Shown piece by piece: positions 52,409-60,469 of a stretch of DNA of 64,000 nt (the first letter of the stretch is position 1; every line of letters begins with the position of its first letter). A program made the position numbers and the translations under genes. This stretch comes from Niastella sp. OAS944 (GTDB lineage Bacteria > Bacteroidota > Bacteroidia > Chitinophagales > Chitinophagaceae): positions 936 through 64,935 of the forward strand of contig JANUBW010000006.1 in assembly GCA_024809215.1 (NCBI GenBank), given 5' to 3'. Below the pieces are notes generated by a model. It saw nothing but the letters and a program-made list of their open reading frames with translations, did no database searches and was not told where the DNA came from.

Positions 52409-53185
52409 ATGGAGGACCGCAACGACCAATTATTAATCAATTACCTCGACCGCACACTTGAAGAAAAGGAGATGCGGGAAATGGAAGCGCTGATCAATAG
52501 CGATGATGAGACCCGCAAGCAACTCCGGTTTTTACAACTGGCTGTTGATGCAGTAGAATATTCTGCTATCTATGACCAGGTGGCATTGATAAAAGAAAAT
52601 TTCAGGGTTATACAACCGGTTGAGGTGTTACAAACATCTAATAAAAAAACAACACGTGTTTTTCGTTTGAGCAAAGCTGTTCGTATGGCCGCCGCCGTGT
52701 TGTTATTATTGGTTGGTGTGGGTTCGTATAAATTTTTTACCGTTAACGCAACACGCGTGTATGAACAAGCGTTCATAGAGTATACACTACCAACTACCAG
52801 AGGTCAGGCAACCATCACCGATATAGAACAGGTGTACCGGGCTCAAAACTGGATCGGCGTTGTTGCCACCGTTAACCGACTTTCCTTACATGATAATAAA
52901 GCCTTATTCCTTTCCGGCTTCGCCCATCTGCAATTAAAACAATATGCAGCAGCAAGTTTATTGTTTGAAAAAGTATTAGCAAATAATGCTCAAACAAACG
53001 ATGACCTGTATCGCGATGAAGCGCAGTTTTACCTGGCGCTAAGCGAACTGGCTGGTAATAATACCAGTGGGGCCATTCAATTATTTCAACAGATACAGGC
53101 CGATAAAAGCCATAAGTATCATCAGCAAGCCAGCAAGATCGGATATTTCGATCTGCAGATCCTGAAGATCAAGGCGAGCCGTTAA
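52409..53185 (+). CDS. Membrane anti-sigma-like protein with TPR C-terminus
   Basis: 258 residues. The N-terminal ~85 residues form a cytoplasmic segment of anti-sigma size (LDRTLEEKEMREMEALINSDDETRKQL). A single membrane helix at ~93-112 (MAAAVLLLLVGVGSYKFF) leads to ~145 periplasmic residues with TPR-like helices (ALFLSGFAHLQLKQYAAASLLFEKVL). The arrangement suggests sequestering of the ECF sigma factor until a periplasmic signal is sensed. The coupling to sigma is certain in position; the mechanism is inferred. Confidence 0.82.
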   Translation: MEDRNDQLLINYLDRTLEEKEMREMEALINSDDETRKQLRFLQLAVDAVEYSAIYDQVALIKENFRVIQPVEVLQTSNKKTTRVFRLSKAVRMAAAVLLLLVGVGSYKFFTVNATRVYEQAFIEYTLPTTRGQATITDIEQVYRAQNWIGVVATVNRLSLHDNKALFLSGFAHLQLKQYAAASLLFEKVLANNAQTNDDLYRDEAQFYLALSELAGNNTSGAIQLFQQIQADKSHKYHQQASKIGYFDLQILKIKASR

Positions 53186-53280
53186 TTGAAATAATTTTTT
53201 TAAAAAAATCGCATTTCGCGGTTACATCGAATTCAGCAGCTTTTACTAATTAATAGCAGCTCTTTTAAATAAGTCCCTTA

Positions 53281-53835
53281 CACGTTCGTGAGGATCTGAA
53301 TCATAACATCGGAAACCTGGGTCGCCTACGGCGGACAACAGAGAAACCTGGATGATTCCATCCTTACGGATTTAATCTACACATTCGTGGAGATCTGAAT
53401 CAATAATATGGAAACCTGCTTCCCGACAAGTCGGGATTGACAGAGAAGCCTGTGTGGTTCCTTCTTCACGAAATAATCTACACATCCGTGGAGATTTGAA
53501 TCAATAATATGGAAGCCTGCGTTACACCGGATGTAGCGACAGAGAAACCTGTGTGGTTCCTTCTTCACGGATAAATCTACGCGTTCGCGGAGATCTGAAT
53601 CAATAATATGGAAGCCTGCTTCCTCCGCCGGCTGGCGGAGATTGACAGAGAAACCTGTGTGATTCCATCTTCTCGAATATTAGCTTCGCATTCGTGAGGA
53701 CCAGATCATGATATCGGAAACCTGGGTAGTCCGCCAGCTGGCGGATTACAACAGAGAAGCCTGGATGGTCTCTTCTTCACGAATTTTTTACAATCACGTT
53801 CGCGCCGATCAAGATCGGGCGATGCAGTCACATAT
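53281..53835. repeat. Five-copy ~100-bp tandem array of hairpin units with swapped apices
   Basis: Units start at 53281, 53380, 53481, 53580 and 53687, with a partial sixth at 53794. Each has the flank TTCGTGGAGATCTGAATCA (or close), a GGAAACCTG box, a variable palindrome, then ACAGAGAAACCTG...GGTTCC and a TTCACGAA-like closing arm that pairs with the first. The palindromes differ: GTCGCCTACGGCGGAC, TCCCGACAAGTCGGGA, GTTACACCGGATGTAGC, CTCCGCC..GGCGGAG, TCCGCCAGCTGGCGGA. The full 53186-54149 gap has no credible gene; a minus-strand frame at 53377 is an artefact of the repeats. Confidence 0.9.
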
Positions 53836-53995
53836 TTAAAGAAAGGCTTACAGCCCCAAGCTGAAAGCAAAAGGTAAAATACGCATGTTTAATGCTGTGT
53901 TACATTATGCCTATTGCCTTCAGTTTAGTCCCTAAACTCTGGTTGTTGATAGCACACACCCCTGGAAACAGGACCTGATTTGAATTAAAGATTTA

Positions 53996-54032
53996 GTTTT
54001 CGGTAATCGGGCGTAGCCCGGTTACCGTTTTT
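53996..54032 (+). terminator. Strong terminator between repeat array and CHAT gene
   Basis: CGGTAATCGGGC-GTA-GCCCGGTTACCG with one mismatch, preceded by TTTT and followed by TTTTT (54001-54032). It can terminate plus-strand transcripts running through the array. Confidence 0.75.
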
Positions 54033-54149
54033 AGCTATGAAAGCAACACGCTCAAAATATAAAAGTCGACGTTTGATCAAAGGATAACGCAGAATATGCT
54101 GTAGTCCGGAGTACACACATCAGAGCAAATTTTAATCCGTATACTTGTG

Positions 54150-56984
54150 TTAGCTACGTCGACTTTTTTTTCTCTTTTTGTTTAATACTCCTCCGGTTAA
54201 CAAGGCTGTTAACAATACACTACCAACAAGCAACCATTTATATGCCGCCGTTGATTGTACCAGCGGTTGGGTATCGCCGGTCAATAGCAAATGCGCCCAA
54301 TACACAGGCGATTTGTTCACCGTATTACTATGCAGGTAATCGAGCTTCGCCTGACGCAATGCTTTGGGTTTAGAGTAACCCTTTTGTAAGTATATATGGA
54401 ATTGATGTAATATAGCAGCTGTAGCCTCATCATCGGCCTTCCATAAACTGTTTACCATACTGGCACAACCTGCATACGCAAACCCACGTGTAATACTTAA
54501 TACACCTTCGCTGTTCACCAACTGTCCATTACCGGTTTCACAGGCGCTTATGATCATCAGTCGTGTGTTCTCCATATTCAATCCATACAATTCTTCGAGG
54601 TACAGGGCATCCTGGGTGGGCTGTTTTGTTTTTGGATAAAACGCAATGAACGAAATATCGCTATTGCCTGTATCGGCAATGGCATGGGTAGCCAAATGCA
54701 CTACCGGGTATTTATTGAAGTTTTGTAAGAACTGCGTCTTCGTTGCCTGGTTGCCGGTAATATATAAACCCGGTAAACCGGCAATTTCTTTTGCCGATGC
54801 CGGCAGTTGTTGCATATTGTTATATACGGGATGCGGAAATGGCAAACTGTTTTGTGCAAAGGGCGCCATGGCCAGTGTATTGTACGAAGATGCCGCCGAT
54901 GGTGCACGTGAGGCCTGCATTACAAAAAAACGGGCGCCAAACTGATAACTGATCTCATTCGTTTCGAGCAGCGTTTTGGCATCGGGTTTATCTTCTGCCG
55001 GTAACGATTCAAATGGCAGATAGTACAATATATTGTCGGGGATGATGGTCCACTCGAATTTATTACCCGCCAATGCCTGTACTGGTTTTACCAATAGCTT
55101 GTAAATGCGTTCGCCCCAGGGCTGGCCTTTAAAGCGGCGGCCGCTTTCGGTATTTTGCAAAGCAGTTAGCCATTGCGTTATGGCTTGTTTTAATGCTGTT
55201 AACGAATCGATACGGGTTTGTTTAAAATCATTTTTGGTTATAACAAATACCTGCAGTGCATTACCGGTAGCATAAAAACTAATAACGGCCTGCTCTGTTG
55301 TGAGGAATTGTTGTATTGAGTCGGGCCGCGGGTAGGTTTCGCTATACTTCAGTTTATAATAATGGCTGTTTTGCTCAATAGCGCGTTGCACCTGCGCCAG
55401 TTGAATTTCAAAATTGGCTTTTTCATTGGTAAGCTGTGCCGCCGTACCGCTGTCGAGCGACCGGTCGCCCTTTATGCTTACCCGCGCAATATTGTATTTT
55501 ATATTTCTTTCCTGTTGTAAAAGAATGGGGTCGAGCCCGGGTATTTTGCGAAAACTTTTTTCGGCCACCCCGCTGTACATTATTGAGGCTTTGTTGCGCT
55601 CGGCCATTACAAAAGCCTCTTGCGCATACCCGGCATTGGGGTAAAGGGCGTGCAATTGAAAACAAACCTGCACTGCCTGCTGGTATACCTGCTGGTTGTT
55701 GCTTTTCAGGAACAATTTGGCATCATCGGTATCATAGCTTTTTTCAATATAGCGTAACAAAGCAATAGCGCTTTTATAGGTGGCCAGCGCCGCCTGTAAA
55801 TACTTTTCTTTTTTCTGAACTATGTACAGCGTTTCAAAAACATTGGCTTTTCTATACAACGCATCGTACAAACGAAAGGATAGAAAAGAACCGGTGAAAT
55901 TCTCGGGATTGCTAAACGGATCGGGGTTGTTGAACCGCCCGCCCAATACCATTATGGCCTGTTGTAAATTGGGCAGCGCCGCCTCATATTGTTTCCGTTT
56001 TATGCATACCTCACCATCGTACAAATGATGCATGCCATAGTAAATGGTGTTAGGTTTGGCTTTGCCTTCTGCAGGCGCCTTATGAAACAGGTTGAGAAAG
56101 TACTCCGCCGAATCGGTATGGTCCATCAGCAGGTGGGCATGTGCAATTTCGTTGTACACGCGGGGCAGGGTGGGGGCATTTACCTTACGAAACCATTGAA
56201 GGGCTTTTTTATAATTTCCCATGGCCTTATAGGCCAAACCCATATTTAAGAAGATCTGGTTGGTAAATATGTTGCGCGAGCAAATGGACTGGTAAATAGC
56301 AATCGCTTCTTCGTATTTGCCCAGCTTATAGTTAGCCACGGCGATGTTGTTCTCGATGTTAACTACCCAGGCTACGTCTACCTGTGGTTGCTTTTTAATG
56401 ATCTCCAGCGCATGGGTAAAGTAATTGCGGCTTTGTAAATAATTGCCGCTCTCATAATACATAGCACCAAGATCGTTGTACATCCGTTCTTTTTCATGTA
56501 CGCCGGGGTACCGTTGCGCCAGCATTTCGGCTTCTAACAAAAAATGATTGGCCGAGTCGAAATTGTTGAGGTGGTAATAGGTGGTTCCCGTATGTACGTT
56601 CAATTCGTATAAAAGCGAATCGCTCCAGTTGGTATTGCGTTGTTTTATTCGAAAAGCCTTCAAATACGCCTCGATGGCCTGCGTATAGCCGGCACGATCT
56701 TCCAGTAATTTGCCACAGTTTACATTAGAGAAGAACAGTATGGAGTCGGGGGCATTGCCCTGCTGGGCAGCCAGCGCCAGCACCTGTTGATAGGCTGTAA
56801 GGGCCAGGCTGTCGGTGGCATCGGTGGCCATTTTGAACAACCTGTTGGCTTTGTTGTACAGCGATTGCAGGGTGTCAGATTTAACCCGTTTGTCGTAGTT
56901 GTACGAACAAAACAACCACGCGACCAGCGGTAACCAGCCTTTCCACAAAATACACCGTAAAAAACCACTACCCATTTTTACCAT
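54150..56984 (-). CDS. TPR-CHAT protease (caspase-like)
   Basis: 944 residues from MVKMGSGFL. An N-terminal membrane/signal segment is followed by ~10 TPR repeats (AIEAYLKAFRIKQ, NYFTHALEIIKKQ, YKKALQWFRKV...). The CHAT domain from ~600 to 910 has the caspase-like dyad H767 in VHLATHAIADTG and C815 in IISACETGNG. A C-terminal hydrophobic helix (KWLLVGSVLLTALLTGGVL) and a basic KKKRKKSRRS tail anchor it in the membrane. The ATG at 57035 would start inside a word-repeat element, so the shorter start is used. It is convergent with the sigma/anti-sigma pair. Confidence 0.88.
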   Translation of the reverse strand: MVKMGSGFLRCILWKGWLPLVAWLFCSYNYDKRVKSDTLQSLYNKANRLFKMATDATDSLALTAYQQVLALAAQQGNAPDSILFFSNVNCGKLLEDRAGYTQAIEAYLKAFRIKQRNTNWSDSLLYELNVHTGTTYYHLNNFDSANHFLLEAEMLAQRYPGVHEKERMYNDLGAMYYESGNYLQSRNYFTHALEIIKKQPQVDVAWVVNIENNIAVANYKLGKYEEAIAIYQSICSRNIFTNQIFLNMGLAYKAMGNYKKALQWFRKVNAPTLPRVYNEIAHAHLLMDHTDSAEYFLNLFHKAPAEGKAKPNTIYYGMHHLYDGEVCIKRKQYEAALPNLQQAIMVLGGRFNNPDPFSNPENFTGSFLSFRLYDALYRKANVFETLYIVQKKEKYLQAALATYKSAIALLRYIEKSYDTDDAKLFLKSNNQQVYQQAVQVCFQLHALYPNAGYAQEAFVMAERNKASIMYSGVAEKSFRKIPGLDPILLQQERNIKYNIARVSIKGDRSLDSGTAAQLTNEKANFEIQLAQVQRAIEQNSHYYKLKYSETYPRPDSIQQFLTTEQAVISFYATGNALQVFVITKNDFKQTRIDSLTALKQAITQWLTALQNTESGRRFKGQPWGERIYKLLVKPVQALAGNKFEWTIIPDNILYYLPFESLPAEDKPDAKTLLETNEISYQFGARFFVMQASRAPSAASSYNTLAMAPFAQNSLPFPHPVYNNMQQLPASAKEIAGLPGLYITGNQATKTQFLQNFNKYPVVHLATHAIADTGNSDISFIAFYPKTKQPTQDALYLEELYGLNMENTRLMIISACETGNGQLVNSEGVLSITRGFAYAGCASMVNSLWKADDEATAAILHQFHIYLQKGYSKPKALRQAKLDYLHSNTVNKSPVYWAHLLLTGDTQPLVQSTAAYKWLLVGSVLLTALLTGGVLNKKRKKSRRS

Positions 56985-57017
56985 GGCGGCGAAGATAAGG
57001 GTGATTGGGTATAAGAA

Positions 57018-57134
57018 CCAATGAGCAATAGGCAATGGGCAATGGGCAAATTAACCTTAAACGGCATCAGGTTGCCTGTAATCGAACGTTCGGAAGTTCC
57101 TAAACCCTGTTGTTTATTGCTTATTGCCTATTGT
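57018..57134. repeat. Word-repeat palindrome, CAATGGGCAATAGG word
   Basis: CAATGAGCAATAGGCAATGG...GCAATGGGCAA (57018-57050) is complemented by TTGTTTATTGCTTATTGCC...TATTG (57109-57134). It sits in the gap between two minus-strand genes and reads into the open frame upstream of the CHAT start. Confidence 0.75.
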
Positions 57135-58045
57135 TAGCGGGATAGTCCGGCAATGATGATCAATGGCGGACGAGGTCTGCCATTCACTATCTGGTAGCTG
57201 AACATGCTGAGATTTTTACCGCTTATTTCCTGTTGCAGTATTGTTGGAATGTTTGATACTTTGTCGTAGTACATCACCTTTACAGTTACAGATTGTACGG
57301 CCTTACTGCTGCCATCGTTAAGCTGGTACTGAATGGGAATGAGTTTAAAATCGCCGTTCTTAACATTGGGTCCAAATATACCATCGGCCAGTGATTTCTT
57401 CAGGTTAATGATACCGCTTCGGGTACGTACGCGCAGCTTTTGGTCATTGGCTTTTGAGCCGGGAGCAGCATCGTCAAATTCACATCTGTTGTTGCCGCTA
57501 TTCCCGTTATCGGGATAATCGCTGTCATCACTGGCATCACAAATAGAAGGGCCAAACGGATCGGCATTGAAAATGGGTTTTGCCAGGGTGTCGTTTTGAT
57601 CTATGGCATAGATCTTATCGAGGTAGGTCATACCGCCAATGATCAACTGAGCTACACAGGTATCGGTAGTACCTTGTTTAACGAAGGCTACTTTGTACCG
57701 AACGCCGGTCTCACTTTGCGAAAGGTTAATGCTACCGGTATTACGGTTAAGCTTAAGCCCTTCGGGCCAGCTCAAATAGGTACCCTGTACCCCCTGGTTG
57801 TTTATGGGGTCGGCAAAAAAATCACCGCCACTTTTAGGTTTTGTGAAAAGAATAGTGTCCCCGTAGTTAGGGGCATTGGGACAAGAAATGGGTGTGTTTG
57901 CTAATAAGGGGTTCGAATTGATAACTTCACCTTCTTCAGTCTTGGCTTCATTGTCATTTTGCTTGCCGGCTTTGTTGCAGGCAACAAATACAAATAGCAA
58001 TACGAACGTTAGCAAGGTTAAACTTGTACACAGTTTGCTTTTCAT
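57134..58045 (-). CDS. Large surface lipoprotein, unknown domain
   Basis: 303 residues with lipobox FVFVACNKAG followed by a charged spacer. The mature part is beta-rich, with NSNPLLANTPISCPNAPNYGDTILF and a calcium-binding-like acidic loop (CDASDDSDYPDNGNSGNNRCEFDD). The last ~80 residues (SKAVQSVTVKVMYYDKVSNIP) look like an Ig-type sandwich. No family recognised. It is the gene upstream of CHAT on the same strand, so it belongs to the sigma/CHAT neighbourhood. Confidence 0.7.
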   Translation of the reverse strand: MKSKLCTSLTLLTFVLLFVFVACNKAGKQNDNEAKTEEGEVINSNPLLANTPISCPNAPNYGDTILFTKPKSGGDFFADPINNQGVQGTYLSWPEGLKLNRNTGSINLSQSETGVRYKVAFVKQGTTDTCVAQLIIGGMTYLDKIYAIDQNDTLAKPIFNADPFGPSICDASDDSDYPDNGNSGNNRCEFDDAAPGSKANDQKLRVRTRSGIINLKKSLADGIFGPNVKNGDFKLIPIQYQLNDGSSKAVQSVTVKVMYYDKVSNIPTILQQEISGKNLSMFSYQIVNGRPRPPLIIIAGLSR

Positions 58046-58241
58046 GTAAGTTTTCGGTTTTTAACGCGGGAATCCAATGTTCAGACAAGGTTATGGAACC
58101 ACTACCAGCGTAGAAATACCGTATTTCAACGGATATGGATAAACAAATATTCGATTTTTGGATTATAATACACGAATATTTATTAGTGATTTATTTACAG
58201 TGCTGATTTTCAATGGTTAAAAAAATAATGGTTTTCATTTA

Positions 58242-58261
58242 CCTACCCACTACAGGGTAGG
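58242..58261. other. Perfect 7-bp stem hairpin upstream of the lipoprotein
   Basis: CCTACCC-ACTACA-GGGTAGG in the 257-bp gap before the lipoprotein gene. No T-run follows, so it is not an obvious terminator; it may be an operator or leader hairpin. The rest of the gap is AT-rich with no other motif seen. Confidence 0.5.
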
Positions 58262-58302
58262 AATGCCAACTTCCTAAACGCCGGTAAAATACAATGTATC
58301 TG

Positions 58303-59016
58303 TTACAGATACAAGTAGTAATCTTTCAATAAGGCTACAAACTCGGGCGTATAAACGCCTTTTTCCTGTTGAATGGTGAGTTGAAGATCTGTTGCAACGT
58401 TTTGGTGGTTGCGGGTGTAATGTAAAATGGCGCGGAAGGGTGCATGGTTGGGCGTATGCCGAACAATGAGTTTTTCGGTGAGAGAGAAGTTTTGCTGTGT
58501 TGCCAGTTTATTGAATTGTTCCCAGCGGTGATAGGGCAGCAGGATACCAAAGGCGCCCTGGGGTTGCAAGTTGGCGGCAATTACTTCAATAAGCGCGTGA
58601 AGGGTTAGGTGTTTGCTGTGTTTGGCCACCTGTTCGCGGTCGTCGGTGCTTAACAGGTCGTTCTCGAAAAAAGGCGGGTTCGAAATAATGAAATCATACT
58701 TTACCGGAAATTGAAAGCTGCGGGCGTCGCCATGAAATACCTTCAGGCGCTCCTTCCAGTCGTTTTGGCTGGTGTTTTCCTTTAGTTGCTCATAAGCGTC
58801 CATGTCGATCTCGATGCCGTGTATTTCGGCCTGAGTGCGTTGTGCAAGCATCATCATCAACAGGCCGGTGCCGCTGCCTATATCTAACACTGTTGCATGC
58901 TGTGCCATTTTAGCCGGGAACCAGGCGCCCAAAATGCATGCATCGGTGCATACTTTCATGGCTACCCGATCCTGATGTATTGTGAATTGTTTGAACTTAA
59001 AGTAAGTATTGGCCAC
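58303..59016 (-). CDS. trmN6: tRNA1(Val) (adenine(37)-N6)-methyltransferase-like
   Basis: 237 residues. Class I methyltransferase fold with SAM-binding VLDIGSGTGLLMMML, the acidic loop EIDMDAYEQL and the NPPF catalytic motif (FIISNPPFFEND) typical of N6-adenine methylases. N-terminal KFKQFTIHQDRVAMKVCTDA matches TrmN6/YfiC. It methylates A37 of tRNA1Val in the family. It precedes the word-repeat element next to tsaD. Confidence 0.85.
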   Translation of the reverse strand: MANTYFKFKQFTIHQDRVAMKVCTDACILGAWFPAKMAQHATVLDIGSGTGLLMMMLAQRTQAEIHGIEIDMDAYEQLKENTSQNDWKERLKVFHGDARSFQFPVKYDFIISNPPFFENDLLSTDDREQVAKHSKHLTLHALIEVIAANLQPQGAFGILLPYHRWEQFNKLATQQNFSLTEKLIVRHTPNHAPFRAILHYTRNHQNVATDLQLTIQQEKGVYTPEFVALLKDYYLYL

Positions 59017-59262
59017 TTTTTAGTTTTTCAGTTTCTGGTTTCAAGTCTCAAGTTTCGAGTCTCAAGTTTTTAGTTCTAAGTTTTTAGTTTTTTATTCGGT
59101 GCTCGCTATTTTCCGTGGCTATTTGAATTTTAAGTTTTTTGGAAATTCGCGAGGCTCGCCAATTGTCACGCTGAAACTTGAAACCAACAAACATCCATAT
59201 AAGCGAAGAGCTTAAATATTCAGGAACTAAGAACTTAAAACTAAAAACTATGAACTTAGAAC
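59017..59262. repeat. Word-repeat palindrome, AAGTTTTTAGTT word
   Basis: The left arm (59017-59098) iterates TTTCAAGTCTCAAG / AGTTTTTAGTTC. The right arm (59169-59262) has AACTTGAAACC and AAGAACTTAAAACTAAAAAC. Between lie TATTTTCCGTG (59107) and AATTCGCGAGGCTCGCC (59144). The far end supplies the TAA stop of tsaD, so the element is fused to the gene. Confidence 0.75.
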
Positions 59263-60299
59263 TCTGCTCTAGCCGTGGGCCCCACACTCAAATCAGCAAA
59301 CTCTTCATTAAGGAACTTATAATAAGCTGTCATTGCGATCATAGCGGCATTGTCGGTACAATATTGAAAGGCGGGAATAAAGGTTTGCCATTTGTGTTTT
59401 TCGCCCATTTCGGTAATGCCTTTGCGTAAGCCGCTATTGGCCGACACGCCGCCGGCAATACATATTTGATCGATACCCGTGGTGCGGGCAGCTGCCTTTA
59501 CCTTGTTCAGCAAAATACTAACGATGCGGTGTTGTATAGAAGCGCAAATATCGGCCAGGTTCTCCTCCACAAAATTGGGATTGGCGGCCGTATTCTCCTG
59601 TAGAAAATACAGGATGGCGGTTTTCAATCCACTAAAGCTGAAGTTCAGTCCGGGTATTTGTGGTTCAGGAAATTTGAACCTGTTGGGATCGCCGGTTTTG
59701 GCATATTTATCAATGAGCGGGCCGCCGGGGTAGGGCAGGCCTAGTAATTTGGCCGATTTATCAAAGGCTTCACCAGCGGCATCGTCCATGGTTTCACCAA
59801 TTACTTTTAGTGAAAGGGGCGATTCGCAAAGAACTATCTGGGTATGTCCGCCACTTACGGTAAGGCAAAGGAAGGGGAACTCAGGTTTGGGATCTTCAAT
59901 AAGGTTGGCCAGCACATGGGCCTGCATATGGTGCACACCAATGAGCGGCACATTGAGTGCCAGCGCCAGCGATTTGGCAAACTGAGCGCCTACCAGCAGC
60001 GAGCCAATAAGGCCCGGCGCCTGGGTAAAGGCCACGGCATTCACCGATTGCAGCAGGTTGTTTACTGAGGCTTCGTTCACGTATTCGCCGGCAGACTGTG
60101 CTGCCTTTTGCAAAGCGGCATGCACTACCGGCACTATATTTTGCATATGGGCGCGGGAAGCCAGCTCGGGCACTACGCCGCCATATTGTTCATGCACGGT
60201 TTGATTGGCAATAAAATTTGAAAGAATTTCGCCGTCGCGAATAACAGCGGCGGATGTTTCGTCGCACGATGATTCGATTGCTAGGATTGTAATACTCAC
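59256..60299 (-). CDS. tsaD: tRNA N6-threonylcarbamoyladenosine transferase TsaD
   Basis: 347 residues of the Kae1/TsaD ASKHA fold. Characteristic motifs: ILAIESSCDETSAAVI at the N-terminus, GVVPELASRAH, the metal-binding IGVHHMQAHVLA, LCLTVSGGHTQIVL, FNFSFSGLKT-like GLNFSFSGLKTAIL and CIAGGVSANSGLR. It forms t6A37 in ANN-decoding tRNAs with TsaB/E/C partners. The end ARAEF plus stop is formed by the adjacent repeat. Confidence 0.95.
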   Translation of the reverse strand: MSITILAIESSCDETSAAVIRDGEILSNFIANQTVHEQYGGVVPELASRAHMQNIVPVVHAALQKAAQSAGEYVNEASVNNLLQSVNAVAFTQAPGLIGSLLVGAQFAKSLALALNVPLIGVHHMQAHVLANLIEDPKPEFPFLCLTVSGGHTQIVLCESPLSLKVIGETMDDAAGEAFDKSAKLLGLPYPGGPLIDKYAKTGDPNRFKFPEPQIPGLNFSFSGLKTAILYFLQENTAANPNFVEENLADICASIQHRIVSILLNKVKAAARTTGIDQICIAGGVSANSGLRKGITEMGEKHKWQTFIPAFQYCTDNAAMIAMTAYYKFLNEEFADLSVGPTARAEF

Positions 60300-60320
60300 T
60301 TTGCAAATATAAGAAAAGCG

Positions 60321-60469
60321 GAATGTGATAATGTGATAATCAGCTAATGTGATAATGCTTCATGTGCTGCCGGCTTATTTTCCGTGACCGTATGCTCACG
60401 CAGCACTCACAATGTTGTATTTCATTATCGAATTATCACATTATCACATTAGCAAATTAGCTAATTATG
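60321..60469. repeat. Word-repeat palindrome, AATGTGATAATG word
   Basis: GAATGTGATAATGTGATAAT...CTAATGTGATAATG (60321-60357) is the reverse complement, word by word, of CATTATCGAATTATCACATT...ATCACATTAG (60423-60451), with TTAGCTAATTATG beyond. The middle includes TATTTTCCGTGACC (60376), shared with the element at 59107. It fills the gap between tsaD and the permease. Confidence 0.8.

Noticed and set aside
53377-53568. 63-codon minus-strand frame within the tandem array
   Set aside because: It simply translates two repeat units (KKEPHR twice); frame is not kept in other units.
53281-53785. CRISPR array
   Set aside because: Unit length ~100 bp with conserved flanks on both sides of a palindrome; no short direct repeat/unique spacer alternation and no cas genes.
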